Assembly (NCBI GenBank): GCA_002371895.1
Contig: DFHM01000003.1
Coordinates: forward strand, 1-59,402
DNA from: Candidatus Saccharibacteria bacterium UBA3723
Lineage (GTDB): Bacteria; Patescibacteriota; Saccharimonadia; Saccharimonadales; Saccharimonadaceae
Direction of reading: 5' to 3'
DNA: 59,402 nucleotides
Under the pieces are notes generated by a model. The model was not told where the DNA came from and searched no databases. It saw only the letters and a program-made list of their open reading frames with translations. Every line of letters begins with the position of its first letter. Position 1 is the first letter of the stretch. Below are positions 16,099 to 24,147 of the stretch, piece by piece. Both the position numbers and the translations under genes were made by a program.

Positions 16099-16577
16099 TG
16101 TACGACAATCCCATTGAGAATAAGGGCGGATCCAAAAAGTTTATTATCTTTGGCATAATCGCACTTATTGCAATAATCGCCATTGCTCTGACTGTAATTA
16201 TGATTTCACAATCAGGCACTACTGATGAGCCTGTCGTTGAAACCGATGCGGAGCAGGTTGAATACGATAGTAAAGGCGAGAATACCGGCGGCGAGGAGGT
16301 CGATATTCCAGCTAACGAGAAACTGGATTTCCTGAAGGATTATCTTTCCGATGAGGATATTCTTTATGTTGATAACGAGATATACGTAACCGTAAACAAC
16401 TACTATCCTAATGGATTTAATACTATAATTTATGACCTAGAATCCGTTAAACTTAGGGACCCTGGCTATCAATTAGTATTTGATTTTTCTACTGATGCCA
16501 AAGATCATACTTTTCATATGACTATTCAATTAAATTCTAAAGATGAGATTGTTTCATCGATAATTGAGGTTGATTAA
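16098..16577 (+). CDS. Membrane-anchored extracytoplasmic protein, function unknown
   Basis: 159 residues from the ATG at 16098, which overlaps the stop of the peptidase fusion (TAATG). GGGAGG lies about 10 nt upstream. A cytoplasmic N-terminus (about 15 residues) is followed by one helix (about 18-38), an acidic linker, and a small soluble domain of beta character in the last about 100 residues. No family is recognised. Coupling to the C39-like fusion suggests a partner, for example an inhibitor, chaperone or substrate presenter, but this is inference from position only. Confidence 0.75.
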   Translation: MYDNPIENKGGSKKFIIFGIIALIAIIAIALTVIMISQSGTTDEPVVETDAEQVEYDSKGENTGGEEVDIPANEKLDFLKDYLSDEDILYVDNEIYVTVNNYYPNGFNTIIYDLESVKLRDPGYQLVFDFSTDAKDHTFHMTIQLNSKDEIVSSIIEVD

Positions 16578-16579
16578 TC

Positions 16580-16593
16580 CTATACCGGTATAG
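16580..16593. repeat. 14-bp perfect palindrome
   Basis: CTATACCGGTATAG, directly after the stop of the preceding gene and at the start of the structured element. It could be an operator or the end of a stem. Nothing decides this. Confidence 0.5.
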
Positions 16594-16670
16594 TGGATGA
16601 GGGATATGAACAATGCGCCGTTGTCGCAAGCGACCGGGCATTGGGCGAACCCATGGGGCGAATCCATCCA
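16594..16670 (+). ncRNA. Structured intergenic element, candidate small RNA or 3' UTR
   Basis: A closing helix TGGATG/CATCCA (16594-16599 with 16665-16670) encloses a long interrupted hairpin. Its arms are CAATGC/GCATTG (16611-16616 with 16638-16643), CCG/CGG and GTCG/CGAC, with small bulges and a CAAG loop. A second hairpin GGG-CGAA-CCC follows. A strong terminator lies just downstream. No coding gene occupies it. I do not recognise an RNA family, and the strand is inferred from the terminator. Confidence 0.4.
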
Positions 16671-16679
16671 GTCCGTCGG

Positions 16680-16726
16680 TTCAGGAATAAAAAACACACC
16701 CTGGCGGGTGTTTTTCTATTCCTGAA
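16680..16726. terminator. Long bidirectional terminator
   Basis: Inner stem ACACCC/GGGTGT (16696-16701 with 16706-16711) with U-runs on both strands. It sits inside an outer stem TTCAGGAATA/TATTCCTGAA (16680-16689 with 16717-16726). It serves the plus-strand unit and the tRNA-Gln on the minus strand. Confidence 0.85.
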
Positions 16727-16801
16727 TGGCTGGGGATGAGGGATTCGAACCCCCGAATGGTGGGACCAGAACCCACTGCCTTACCACTTGGCGAATCCCC
16801 A
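16727..16801 (-). tRNA. tRNA-Gln (anticodon CTG)
   Basis: A cloverleaf can be drawn: acceptor stem TGGGGAT/ATCCCCA, D-arm GCC...GGC, anticodon stem GTGGG/CCCAC with loop TTCTGGT, and T-arm with GTTCGAA. CCA is encoded after a G discriminator. A promoter TTTACA-17-TAAAAT lies just upstream on the minus strand. Confidence 0.95.
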
Positions 16802-16854
16802 ACGGTTCCTTTTATTTTAGACCATTTGTTTAAATTTGTAAATCCTCATCATTT

Positions 16855-16913
16855 TTGCCAAATTACTAATTTTATTGTATAATTCGCTCAAGTTCCTCCT
16901 TCGGGAGGACTTG
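16855..16913 (+). promoter_or_regulatory. Promoter and 5'-terminal UUCG hairpin for the gene at 16938
   Basis: TTGCCA (16855-16860), 17 bp, TATAAT (16878-16883). The predicted transcript begins almost exactly at a hairpin (16889-16913) of about 10 bp with one bulged T and a TTCG loop. An AAAGGAGGTGG Shine-Dalgarno follows. Confidence 0.75.
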
Positions 16914-16937
16914 CATCTTTTAAAAGGAGGTGGCTAG

Positions 16938-17903
16938 ATGAGAAAGCTACCGTTGGAAGAAATCAAGGATCTGCCTTCACGACAAGTCATCGAGGATTTG
17001 CGAAGCCGAAAGTATTCTCTCCTCCAATGCGCTGGCTGCGACAAGCTACGAAAGGAGATGAGAGGACCGGGGTTGGCCTGCCGATTAGTCATCAATTGGG
17101 CATGGCACACGACCGGTGGTGGTGATACCAGAAAGCACGACCGCCGCGTCGCCAACAAACTCGCAAAATTCCTGAGTTGGGGAGCGCCCGCAGATTTTCA
17201 CGGAGGTTTGCCAGACTATGCGAGCAGCATCGTCGTTGGCTTCAATCATCCGTCTCTGGGCGAAATCGTCCGATTCATGAGAGTTTGCCTTTCGGAATTC
17301 CATAACCGAGCAAATCTGTTTCCTGTAAACTTGCCTTGGTACGAAGCACTTATGCCGGTCGTCGACAAGCTTGAGAGGCTTGGGGTCTACATTACCCCTA
17401 TTATCACGCCTTCAACCTACGAGAAGATGCGTAAATACGTAAAAGCTGAAGACATGCCGATCATCGAGGAACTACGCAAAGGTTTTACGATGCACTACTT
17501 CAATCTTTGCGCCGACTTTGCTAAAGAACGTGCCGTTATCTGGGTAGCGCCGAGTGCGACCAGACGAGCAACAGTCTTTACGTCCGAGGAAGCCTATAAA
17601 GACCTCGAGCCTACTACCCCACCCGTTATGACGTCGATCGCGTCTGCGGTGGTGCGCAAAAAGGTTACCGACTGCGTCTTTGTGGCAACAGGAGTAGTGC
17701 CTGCCGCGAATTGCGGACGTGGCCTCAACCTATTTAAAGACTACACGATTTCTTTCGGCGAAGTTTACGACTATTCTATGGTGTCGAAATTAATCCATCA
17801 GAAGAATAAAGATCACGGCGGACGAACTTTCGAGCACGTATTTTTACGAAGCATCTGCAATACACTAAGCGCTCTCGACGCTGACTATCTGCTGCATCCT
17901 TGA
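16938..17903 (+). CDS. Possible acyltransferase-like protein, weak call
   Basis: 321 residues without signal peptide or clear membrane helices. I do not recognise it with certainty. The segment VVGFNHPSLGEI (about residue 101) resembles the NHxxxxD/E motif of PlsC-type acyltransferases. The later VIWVAPSATR stretch (about 205) lies where such enzymes have the EGTR motif, but Glu-Gly is replaced. If it is such an enzyme, it would transfer acyl chains to lipids in a cell that probably imports fatty acids. A degenerate or unrelated fold is equally possible. The start is strong (AAAGGAGG, 7 nt) and the gene is a single transcription unit with a hairpin leader and a terminator. Confidence 0.45.
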   Translation: MRKLPLEEIKDLPSRQVIEDLRSRKYSLLQCAGCDKLRKEMRGPGLACRLVINWAWHTTGGGDTRKHDRRVANKLAKFLSWGAPADFHGGLPDYASSIVVGFNHPSLGEIVRFMRVCLSEFHNRANLFPVNLPWYEALMPVVDKLERLGVYITPIITPSTYEKMRKYVKAEDMPIIEELRKGFTMHYFNLCADFAKERAVIWVAPSATRRATVFTSEEAYKDLEPTTPPVMTSIASAVVRKKVTDCVFVATGVVPAANCGRGLNLFKDYTISFGEVYDYSMVSKLIHQKNKDHGGRTFEHVFLRSICNTLSALDADYLLHP

Positions 17904-17909
17904 CCAACC

Positions 17910-17938
17910 CCGGCCCCTTAAACAAGGGCCGGTTTTTC
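17910..17938 (+). terminator. Terminator after the 16938-17903 gene
   Basis: Stem CCGGCCC/GGGCCGG (17910-17916 with 17926-17932) followed by TTTTTC. Confidence 0.9.
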
Positions 17939-18000
17939 TTGACTTTTTGCGCCGTTTGTGCTATAATTATATAGATGTAACCTTGCATCACCGCAGGGTT
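17939..18000 (+). promoter_or_regulatory. Promoter and leader hairpin for the gene at 18026
   Basis: TTGACT (17939-17944), 17 bp, TATAAT (17962-17967). An 8-bp stem AACCTTGC/GCAGGGTT (17979-17986 with 17993-18000, one G-U pair) lies a few bases after the predicted start. AGGAGG follows at 18013-18018. Confidence 0.75.
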
Positions 18001-18025
18001 ATTTTGCTCGTTAGGAGGGATGAAT

Positions 18026-18952
18026 ATGAGCGAAAAGAAACTCTTCTCATTGAAAGTGGTGATCATATGCTGCATCAGCATGATCATCTTGGTAGGCTTT
18101 GCCTTGATAAGCAACGCCATAGAGGACATGGGTAAGACCCAGTACGACAAGGCACGCGAGCGCATACTCTTCAACAATGGAAGCCCCGAACCGGAAGTAA
18201 ATAATGGAGCGTTCAATCTGTTCAGGTTTAATACCGACCAGATTCATAGCGATGCATTAATCTTCCCCGCTGGTCTCGCAAAGGAGTTCGACGGCAAAGC
18301 GAACGGACATTTCTACAACCCCGTAGAGCTCTTGATGGAATATCAGGGACAAGATTGGGACGGAAAGATTGACGACAAGCACTCCCTGGTCTTCGAAGAC
18401 GGTAGCACTGTGACCGCTGAAATCTACAACGGAGCGCTTCATGTGCGCTATTATGACGGCTGGATCGTCAAAGGCAAAAACACCTACCTTAGCAGAGACA
18501 TGCTTGAGCTATGGATTACGCCTGAAGGCAAAAAACTTTGGCGAAATGACGGCAAGGCCTTCGCCTTCGACTACTACGACATGGCGTCTAGCAAAGAAGA
18601 GATGCTTGGCACCTGGGCCTTCTGTGACAACAAGGCCTACAACATTACGCCAAACGAAGAGACGCTGATCTACGACATGCCATTCAACTATAACCAGGTT
18701 AGTCGTTGGTGCGGTCTCAAATCTGACGTCTATGCTTTTACGGTTCACCACGACGGCTGCACGGAGCTTTGGAAGTTTGCTGGCGGCGCCTTCGAGATGA
18801 TCAGTTTCGTCGATTGGGATGTCGACATCGTAGCCGACAATTACGGTACCGCGCATTCCGACAAGTTCATACGCTTTACGCTTCCGAAAGAAGTAGTGAC
18901 GATTGCCCAAAACGGTAGCGTCACGCGTGAAACAATCACAGCGAAAGAATAA
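18026..18952 (+). CDS. Membrane-anchored extracytoplasmic protein, function unknown
   Basis: 308 residues with a short cytoplasmic N-terminus and one hydrophobic helix (about 8-30). The large soluble domain is rich in Trp, Tyr and Asp and has repeated strand-like segments (for example GWIVKGKNTYLS and LELWITPEGKKLW), which suggests an all-beta fold. No family is recognised. The second ATG (18026) is chosen because AGGAGG is 7 nt before it, while the ATG at 18020 is only one base from the Shine-Dalgarno. It is a single-gene unit with strong promoter, leader hairpin and terminator, so it is probably well expressed. Confidence 0.7.
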   Translation: MSEKKLFSLKVVIICCISMIILVGFALISNAIEDMGKTQYDKARERILFNNGSPEPEVNNGAFNLFRFNTDQIHSDALIFPAGLAKEFDGKANGHFYNPVELLMEYQGQDWDGKIDDKHSLVFEDGSTVTAEIYNGALHVRYYDGWIVKGKNTYLSRDMLELWITPEGKKLWRNDGKAFAFDYYDMASSKEEMLGTWAFCDNKAYNITPNEETLIYDMPFNYNQVSRWCGLKSDVYAFTVHHDGCTELWKFAGGAFEMISFVDWDVDIVADNYGTAHSDKFIRFTLPKEVVTIAQNGSVTRETITAKE

Positions 18953-18963
18953 TTCCTCACGAA

Positions 18964-18989
18964 AACCATCCGCAAGGGTGGTTTTTTCT
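18964..18989 (+). terminator. Terminator after the 18026-18952 gene
   Basis: Stem AACCATCC/GGGTGGTT with a GCAA tetraloop (18964-18983), then a U-run. Confidence 0.9.
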
Positions 18990-19049
18990 TGGCTTTTTTG
19001 TTATGATAAAATAGATTAAAAGCATAAGAATAACAAAATAGGTACAAGG

Positions 19050-20798
19050 GTGGAAAATCAGAATCTAGATCATAGAGTTTATCATCCGCTTGACTCAGTT
19101 GAGGATGTAGAGCAGTTTTACTCTGCCATAAGTCGCGATAAACTAACGCAGAAATTATCTCCAGAACGTCCATATTGCTACTGGACGATTGAAACATACG
19201 ACAAATCTAACGGTATCCGCGGTGGCGGTGGCCTTGGTGTCCTCGCGGCAGACATGCGTCGCGTTGCTGAGCAACTTCAGGTCCCATTCGTACTCGTAAC
19301 TCCATTCTATCCATGGGAATCGCATCAGCGCATGCAGAATATGGAGCAAATCGACTACCACGAAGAGCGCGATTACCACGATTTCGGTTTTAATTATGTC
19401 GACAACGTCCGTATTAAGACTTCGACCACATCCGTAGAGCTATCTGTTATTGAAAAACAGATGGGTTCATCTAGATTCTTATGCATTACCGAACCAAACT
19501 TTGGCGAGCTTTACTCTGGCGAGTCTGGCTCTGATCACCGCCTATATCAGGAAGTCGCCCTTGGCTTTGGCGGCTACCAGGCCCTGAAGCTAGTTGGTCT
19601 TCGCCCAGCAGTTATTCAGCTTAATGAAGTTGCGACATTCTTTGCGGCGATTGCCCGCCTCGATGAGCTCGTTAGCTCCGGCATGAACGTATACGAGGCA
19701 ATCGTTTATACCCGTAAACACACACTTTACACGAACCATACGTTAGTACAGGCCGCAGAGGCTACCTTCCATTATTCCCAGTTCGAACGATATGTATTCC
19801 CAAACATCAAGAGCACTTCCGTAAAGCGCTGGCTTTCCGATAAGTTTACCGATGGTATTATTCGTCTTTCTACGCCGACCGTAGAGATTGCAGAGCTTCG
19901 CTCTGGTGTGTCCAAATTGCACGCCCGCGTCGCTAACTATCACGACATTAACGGTGGAAAGATCAAATTCAAGAGCGTTACAAACGGTATTCATATGCGT
20001 ACCTGGGTCCTCCCAGAAATCATGGAATACTATCATAATCATGATATTTTGGATAAGTTCGATCTTCCAACCGTGCGTGACTTTGAGGGTGCAGTCGAAA
20101 AGATTACCGCTGCAGACATTCGTCATCTCAAGAATCTTGGCCGCAAACGCCTAAATGAGATTCTTGCTCATCGCACGGATCAATACGGCAATCCGATCTC
20201 TATTCCGGAAGATGCATTCCTATTCGACTTCAAGCGTCGCTTTGTAGATTACAAGCGTCCAACGCTACCATTTAATGACCCAGACCGCCTGGCAGACATT
20301 CTCGAGCGCAACAATGCTCACTATATCTTGGCTGGTCGCGTCCATATGGGTGATTCCACGATGTTTGGCAAGCTCATGAATACTCTGAAACTTATTGATT
20401 CTCATCCGATTCTCCGTCAGCGCGTACATTATTTGCCAGATTACGACGAAGAACTTGGTCTAGGGTTATCTCTTGGCGCAAACAGCTCTATCAATACTCC
20501 AATCGTTGGTCTTGAAGCCTGCGGTACAAGCTGGATGAAGGATGTAGCAAATATGGGTCTCCTCATTTCTACGCATGATGGCGGCGTTGCAGATATGCCT
20601 TCCGATAATTACCTAACTATTGAAGGTAAGACCGAAGAGCAAGAAACCGACAATCTCTATCATCAGATGGAAGTAGCCTGCAAGGCATGGAGCAACGACT
20701 TTGATCTTGAATATTGGGTACACAAGGAGCTTATCGCTTATCTCGATATCTGCTCTGGCTCCCGCATGATGCGTGATTATCTAAATTATCTATTTTAA
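19050..20798 (+). CDS. Alpha-glucan (maltodextrin/glycogen) phosphorylase, GT35
   Basis: 582 residues, a short form of the GT35 phosphorylases, which release glucose-1-phosphate from alpha-1,4-glucans using pyridoxal phosphate. It shows the N-terminal GGGGLGVLAADM glycine loop, NGIHMRTW in the middle, and the C-terminal LEACGTSWMK with the Lys expected to bind PLP, followed by HDGG. It is cytoplasmic. With the GH13 enzyme at 3589 it gives a route from malto-oligosaccharide to sugar phosphate. The start is GTG at 19050; an extended -10 box (TGATAAAAT) lies about 35 nt upstream. The Shine-Dalgarno is weak. Confidence 0.9.
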   Translation: MENQNLDHRVYHPLDSVEDVEQFYSAISRDKLTQKLSPERPYCYWTIETYDKSNGIRGGGGLGVLAADMRRVAEQLQVPFVLVTPFYPWESHQRMQNMEQIDYHEERDYHDFGFNYVDNVRIKTSTTSVELSVIEKQMGSSRFLCITEPNFGELYSGESGSDHRLYQEVALGFGGYQALKLVGLRPAVIQLNEVATFFAAIARLDELVSSGMNVYEAIVYTRKHTLYTNHTLVQAAEATFHYSQFERYVFPNIKSTSVKRWLSDKFTDGIIRLSTPTVEIAELRSGVSKLHARVANYHDINGGKIKFKSVTNGIHMRTWVLPEIMEYYHNHDILDKFDLPTVRDFEGAVEKITAADIRHLKNLGRKRLNEILAHRTDQYGNPISIPEDAFLFDFKRRFVDYKRPTLPFNDPDRLADILERNNAHYILAGRVHMGDSTMFGKLMNTLKLIDSHPILRQRVHYLPDYDEELGLGLSLGANSSINTPIVGLEACGTSWMKDVANMGLLISTHDGGVADMPSDNYLTIEGKTEEQETDNLYHQMEVACKAWSNDFDLEYWVHKELIAYLDICSGSRMMRDYLNYLF

Positions 20799-20815
20799 TT
20801 AAAGAAAGGAAAAAC

Positions 20816-21490
20816 ATGGATAGCCCAGAACCAGCACCTATGAACGTAGCGCAAAAACAAAAGAAAGGCGGAGTTGCCGGTATTATTGGCTGCGTCGTTC
20901 TTTTAGTATTATTAATTGGTGTGAGCGTCTTTGCATTTATGAGTTTCAGTTCTGCTTCAGACAAGCAAAGCGAAATTGACACCCTCACTAAACAGGTAGA
21001 GGACAAAGATAAGAAGATTAAAGAGATTTCCGAAGCTGTCGGCGTAGAAGTCAAAGATGGCGAAGAAGTTTCCGCAGAGACTATCAAAGAATCTCTAGGT
21101 AACGTTATCGTCCTCAAGGATATCGGTTACAAGCTAACTATCCCGGACAATTATATCTATGTTAGCTTTTTCTATACTTCGAGCGCACATCCTTCATTGC
21201 AGCTTTGGGGCGTAGGCAATGATCGTAACTATCAGCAGTTCCCAGCTGGTGATCCAGAAGTAAATCCAAGTGGCATGGGTGCAGTCACTTTCTTAAAGAC
21301 TGGCGAAAAGTTTGATTGTGTAGCCTCCTGCCCAGAAAAAATCACTGGTTTAATCGAAGGTTATGATGTTTATTATGAAAGCCCTCAGGCAGCCATCTCG
21401 TTAGACAAAGAATCTCAGAAGCTTGAAGTTGAAGACGTTGCCAGAATCAAAAAGATTCTAACTAGCAAAGAAAATTACAGCAAGTTATAA
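20816..21490 (+). CDS. Membrane-anchored coiled-coil protein, paralog of the gene at 25770
   Basis: 224 residues: a short cytoplasmic N-terminus, one helix (about 22-44), a short coiled coil (about 50-75, KQSEIDTLTKQVEDKDKKI) and an extracytoplasmic domain. It ends in ILTSKENYSKL, very like the end of the gene at 25770-26519 (KLLTDKENYEDL), and both share the anchor-coil-domain plan. No family is recognised. AAAGGA precedes the ATG. The gene follows the phosphorylase by 17 nt and is probably cotranscribed, ending at the terminator at 21500-21529. Confidence 0.75.
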   Translation: MDSPEPAPMNVAQKQKKGGVAGIIGCVVLLVLLIGVSVFAFMSFSSASDKQSEIDTLTKQVEDKDKKIKEISEAVGVEVKDGEEVSAETIKESLGNVIVLKDIGYKLTIPDNYIYVSFFYTSSAHPSLQLWGVGNDRNYQQFPAGDPEVNPSGMGAVTFLKTGEKFDCVASCPEKITGLIEGYDVYYESPQAAISLDKESQKLEVEDVARIKKILTSKENYSKL

Positions 21491-21499
21491 AGATCAACA

Positions 21500-21529
21500 A
21501 AATACCCCTCGGACGAGGGGTATTTTTTA
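21500..21529. terminator. Bidirectional terminator
   Basis: Stem ATACCCCTC/GAGGGGTAT (21502-21510 with 21515-21523) with T-run on the plus strand and A-run before it. It serves the 20816 gene and convergent rplA. Confidence 0.85.
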
Positions 21530-21544
21530 GTGAAATAACTACAA

Positions 21545-22468
21545 TTAGTTGTAGATGTTTTCGACCATGATGCTTGGACCCATGGTGGTGGACACGTAAA
21601 CAGACTTTACGTACTGACCCTTGATGGATGCAGGCTTCTGGCTCTTTAGGCTTTCTACGAAAGCGTTGACATTTTCCATAAGCTTGTCTGCACCGAAGGA
21701 AACCTTACCGAGACCTACGTGTACGATAGCTTGCTTGTCTACGCGGTATTCAATCTTACCAGCCTTAGCTTCTTTGACTGCCTTCTCGATATCGGTAGTA
21801 ACAGTGCCAGCCTTTGGATTTGGCATGAGGCCTTTTGGACCAAGGAGACGTGCGTACTTACCAAGCTTTGGCATGTACTGTGGAGTAGAAATAAGAACAT
21901 CGAAATCAAGCTGTTCCTTATCAAGACGCTTGGTGAATTCTTCATCCTCTGCGATATCTGCGCCAGCTGCCTTTGCAGTCTTTGCGAGATCGAGTGGTGC
22001 GAATACAGCTACGCGTACATCTTTACCGGTACCTGCTGGCAAAGTGACGGTTGCGCGGATGTTCTGATCTGCCTGACGTGGATCAACACCGAGGCGGAAA
22101 TGCATCTCGAGGGTTGCGTCAAACTTTACTGGGCTGGTTTCGATAGCGAGCTTGATAGCATCTTCGAGGCTATATGCTTTGCCCTTTTCTACCTTTTCGT
22201 TGGCCTTGCGGTAATTCTTGCCACGGCGTTCGAGGCGGCTACGAGTAACTGGCTTAGGACCAACTTTCTTTTCTGGTTCTGCAGCTTTCTCAGCCTTGCG
22301 TGCCTGGCGTTCTTCCTCGGCGCGTACTTCTTCTACGTGCTTCTTGGATTTCTTACCAGCTTTGGCGAATTTTTCTTCAGTTTCTGCTGCTGCTTCGACT
22401 GGAGCTTCTTCTGTGGTAGGTTCTTCTACGACAGGAGTTTCAAGATCTTTGGCTTCTTCTTTAGCCAT
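21545..22468 (-). CDS. rplA: 50S ribosomal protein L1 with a charged N-terminal extension
   Basis: 307 residues from the ATG at 22468 (MAKEEAKDLE), with AAAGGATATAATC before it. Canonical L1 (about 230 residues) starts only near residue 75, with KNYRKANEKV, and shows PKGLMPNPKAGT near residue 205. The extra about 75 residues are Glu/Ala/Lys-rich and probably disordered. L1 binds 23S rRNA at the L1 stalk and represses its own operon in many bacteria. It is separated from rplK by two CdsA genes and has its own promoter (extended -10 TGATAAAAT near 22545) and leader. Confidence 0.96.
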   Translation of the reverse strand: MAKEEAKDLETPVVEEPTTEEAPVEAAAETEEKFAKAGKKSKKHVEEVRAEEERQARKAEKAAEPEKKVGPKPVTRSRLERRGKNYRKANEKVEKGKAYSLEDAIKLAIETSPVKFDATLEMHFRLGVDPRQADQNIRATVTLPAGTGKDVRVAVFAPLDLAKTAKAAGADIAEDEEFTKRLDKEQLDFDVLISTPQYMPKLGKYARLLGPKGLMPNPKAGTVTTDIEKAVKEAKAGKIEYRVDKQAIVHVGLGKVSFGADKLMENVNAFVESLKSQKPASIKGQYVKSVYVSTTMGPSIMVENIYN

Positions 22469-22561
22469 GATTATATCCTTTCGCGGTACAAACGAGTTTT
22501 TGACTCTCCCGACCATTAAATTTAACTTGTTTGATTTTATCATAAAACAGGTTAAAAAGCA

Positions 22562-22595
22562 AGAAAAAGGTGCCGCAAGCTGGGCTTACGACACC
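22562..22595 (-). terminator. Terminator overlapping the 3' end of cdsA copy 1
   Basis: Twelve-base-pair stem with G-U pairs (22569-22580 with 22584-22595), then TTTTTCTTG on the minus strand. The stop codon of the gene is inside the stem. Confidence 0.85.
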
Positions 22596-23263
22596 ATTAC
22601 CAGAGCAAAGAACATAAGCGTGAGCGAAATCGAATCCATGCGGTCTAAGTAACCCCCGTGTCCACGAAGTGGATATTCGAGAAGTCTTACAACCGGTATG
22701 GTCATCAGTCCGTCGCCAGAATCCTTGATGCCAAGTTGCCTCTTCGAGGCAGAACCGAGTAGGTCACCAGCTTCAGCCACCACACCCGCAAATATCATAA
22801 AGATAACAAGTCGGGTGGTTATGGTGATGCCGAACAGCGGGCAGAAGAACAAAGCCGCAAAAGACGCTATAATTCCTCCGATGAACCCTTCGTAAGTCTT
22901 TTTTGGCGATATTCTATAGAAAATCTCGGCACGATGTTTACCGAAGAGTTTGCCGACAGCAAAAGCTCCGACGTCCGCCAGCGTACTTACTAGCACGACG
23001 AAGGCTAGCTCTTCGCGCGTTACAATCAGCGCAGCAATAGTCGCAAACATCAATACGCAGACTTCGAAGGCCCAGGCCCCAGCGGGCTGACAAGACAGCG
23101 GATCCATACGCCACTTTTGCGTCTCGGAGATAATCATTATCTCGGCCATAGACATCAAGAAACAGAACACGAACAGAAGATTGAAGTATTCACCTCCAAA
23201 TTCGAAATAGCACACAAATAGTGCCCCGATAATCCAAAGTGCTCCAATCACTCTTCCTTTCAT
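22586..23263 (-). CDS. cdsA: Phosphatidate cytidylyltransferase (CdsA family), copy 1
   Basis: 225 residues with about six membrane helices. The C-terminal signature of CDP-diglyceride synthases is present: SASKRQLGIKDSGDG, then HGGYLDRMD, with the two metal-binding Asp regions (KD and DRxD) intact. Between the halves lies an extra stretch of about a dozen residues. The enzyme makes CDP-diacylglycerol from phosphatidate and CTP. It stands between rplK and rplA, with its own extended -10 promoter, a GAGGAGGTGG Shine-Dalgarno and its own terminator. It is therefore an insertion into the L11-L1 operon rather than a cotranscribed member. Confidence 0.85.
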   Translation of the reverse strand: MKGRVIGALWIIGALFVCYFEFGGEYFNLLFVFCFLMSMAEIMIISETQKWRMDPLSCQPAGAWAFEVCVLMFATIAALIVTREELAFVVLVSTLADVGAFAVGKLFGKHRAEIFYRISPKKTYEGFIGGIIASFAALFFCPLFGITITTRLVIFMIFAGVVAEAGDLLGSASKRQLGIKDSGDGLMTIPVVRLLEYPLRGHGGYLDRMDSISLTLMFFALVMVS

Positions 23264-23288
23264 ATATCCACCTCCTCTATGATGCAGG

Positions 23289-23316
23289 AAAGCAATCAGT
23301 GCTTTTAATTATAACA
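23289..23316 (-). promoter_or_regulatory. Extended -10 promoter and leader hairpin of cdsA copy 1
   Basis: TGTTATAAT (23316-23308). A perfect 6-bp stem AAAGCA/TGCTTT (23289-23305, loop of five) overlaps the predicted transcript start, so how much of the stem is in the RNA depends on the exact start. Confidence 0.5.
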
Positions 23317-23330
23317 TATTTTTTGTCAAA

Positions 23331-23356
23331 AGAAAGGGCGCCCCCGAGGGGACGCC
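23331..23356 (-). terminator. Terminator after cdsA copy 2
   Basis: GC-rich stem (23337-23345 with 23348-23356), then CTTTCTTTT on the minus strand. Confidence 0.75.
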
Positions 23357-23358
23357 AA

Positions 23359-24057
23359 TTAGAGCAAGATGATGAAATAGATGAATGCCACCGAGGCCGA
23401 ATCGAAGCAATCTAGGAAGCCATGGCGCGAACGCATCAGCTTCTCTATTTTGCCAAGAACCGGCTTATCGAGCAGATTCTCTTCAGAGTTCTTGATTCCT
23501 AGCTCTCTCTTTGCCGCTGAACCAAGAAGGTCGCCTATTACGCACGCAACAAATCCCGTACTTGCGTAGTAGATTGCCGCCGTTTGTAATGGAATTTTCA
23601 TGATTGCAATGATTAGCCATCCGACTATCACAGAGCTTAGTGCCTCTCCGATGTATCCTGCATAGGTCTTATTTGGAGAAATGCGCCTCGTTAGGAACGG
23701 TCGTCTTTTGCCGAATATTCTGCCGAAGAACAAACCTCCAGCATCGGCGGCAGTAACTGTACCAATCCATAGCACATATTGTTCGGGACTTAATCTCTTA
23801 TAGAAGATAGCTAGAGTTGCGGTCACAAGTACGACTGTCATTAGCGAGCAGCGAATAACGCTGACGTTATTCTTGTTCGCGTCGGCATAGGCCGCATTGA
23901 CGTAGATTTCGATGATGGACATAACAAAGCAGAAGCCAATAAGAATCCTAAAAGGCCAACCACCTCCCATAAAAGCAGTTGCGACATAGGTCGCACATAT
24001 GATTAACGTGTCGACGATCTCTTGCTTCAACGGTAGTTTTGGTACCGTATCGCTCAT
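23359..24057 (-). CDS. CdsA-family protein, copy 2, altered metal-site residues
   Basis: 232 residues from the ATG at 24057 (MSDTVPKLPLK), with GGGGTGG before it. About six membrane helices and a recognisable CdsA tail, SAAKRELGIKNSEEN and HGFLDCFD. Compared with copy 1, KD is KN and DRMD is DCFD, so one metal-binding Asp and the conserved Arg are missing. It may be inactive, regulatory, or changed in substrate. It lies directly upstream of copy 1, and each has its own promoter and terminator. The likely history is tandem duplication followed by divergence. Confidence 0.75.
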   Translation of the reverse strand: MSDTVPKLPLKQEIVDTLIICATYVATAFMGGGWPFRILIGFCFVMSIIEIYVNAAYADANKNNVSVIRCSLMTVVLVTATLAIFYKRLSPEQYVLWIGTVTAADAGGLFFGRIFGKRRPFLTRRISPNKTYAGYIGEALSSVIVGWLIIAIMKIPLQTAAIYYASTGFVACVIGDLLGSAAKRELGIKNSEENLLDKPVLGKIEKLMRSRHGFLDCFDSASVAFIYFIILL

Positions 24058-24078
24058 TTGTACCACCCCTTTCATCAT

Positions 24079-24105
24079 TTGTAAGGTACAATATCGCAGA
24101 TTATA
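24079..24105 (-). promoter_or_regulatory. Promoter and 5' hairpin of cdsA copy 2
   Basis: TATAAT (24105-24100). The predicted RNA starts with a 5-bp stem TTGTA/TACAA (24091-24079, loop CCT), followed by a GGGGTGG Shine-Dalgarno. Confidence 0.55.
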
Positions 24106-24137
24106 CAACAAAAAGACCACTCTGTAAAGAGTGGTCT
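24106..24137 (-). terminator. rplK terminator
   Basis: Ten-base-pair stem AGACCACTCT/AGAGTGGTCT (24114-24123 with 24128-24137), then TTTTTGTTG on the minus strand. Confidence 0.9.
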
Positions 24138-24147
24138 CTCTGTAGAA

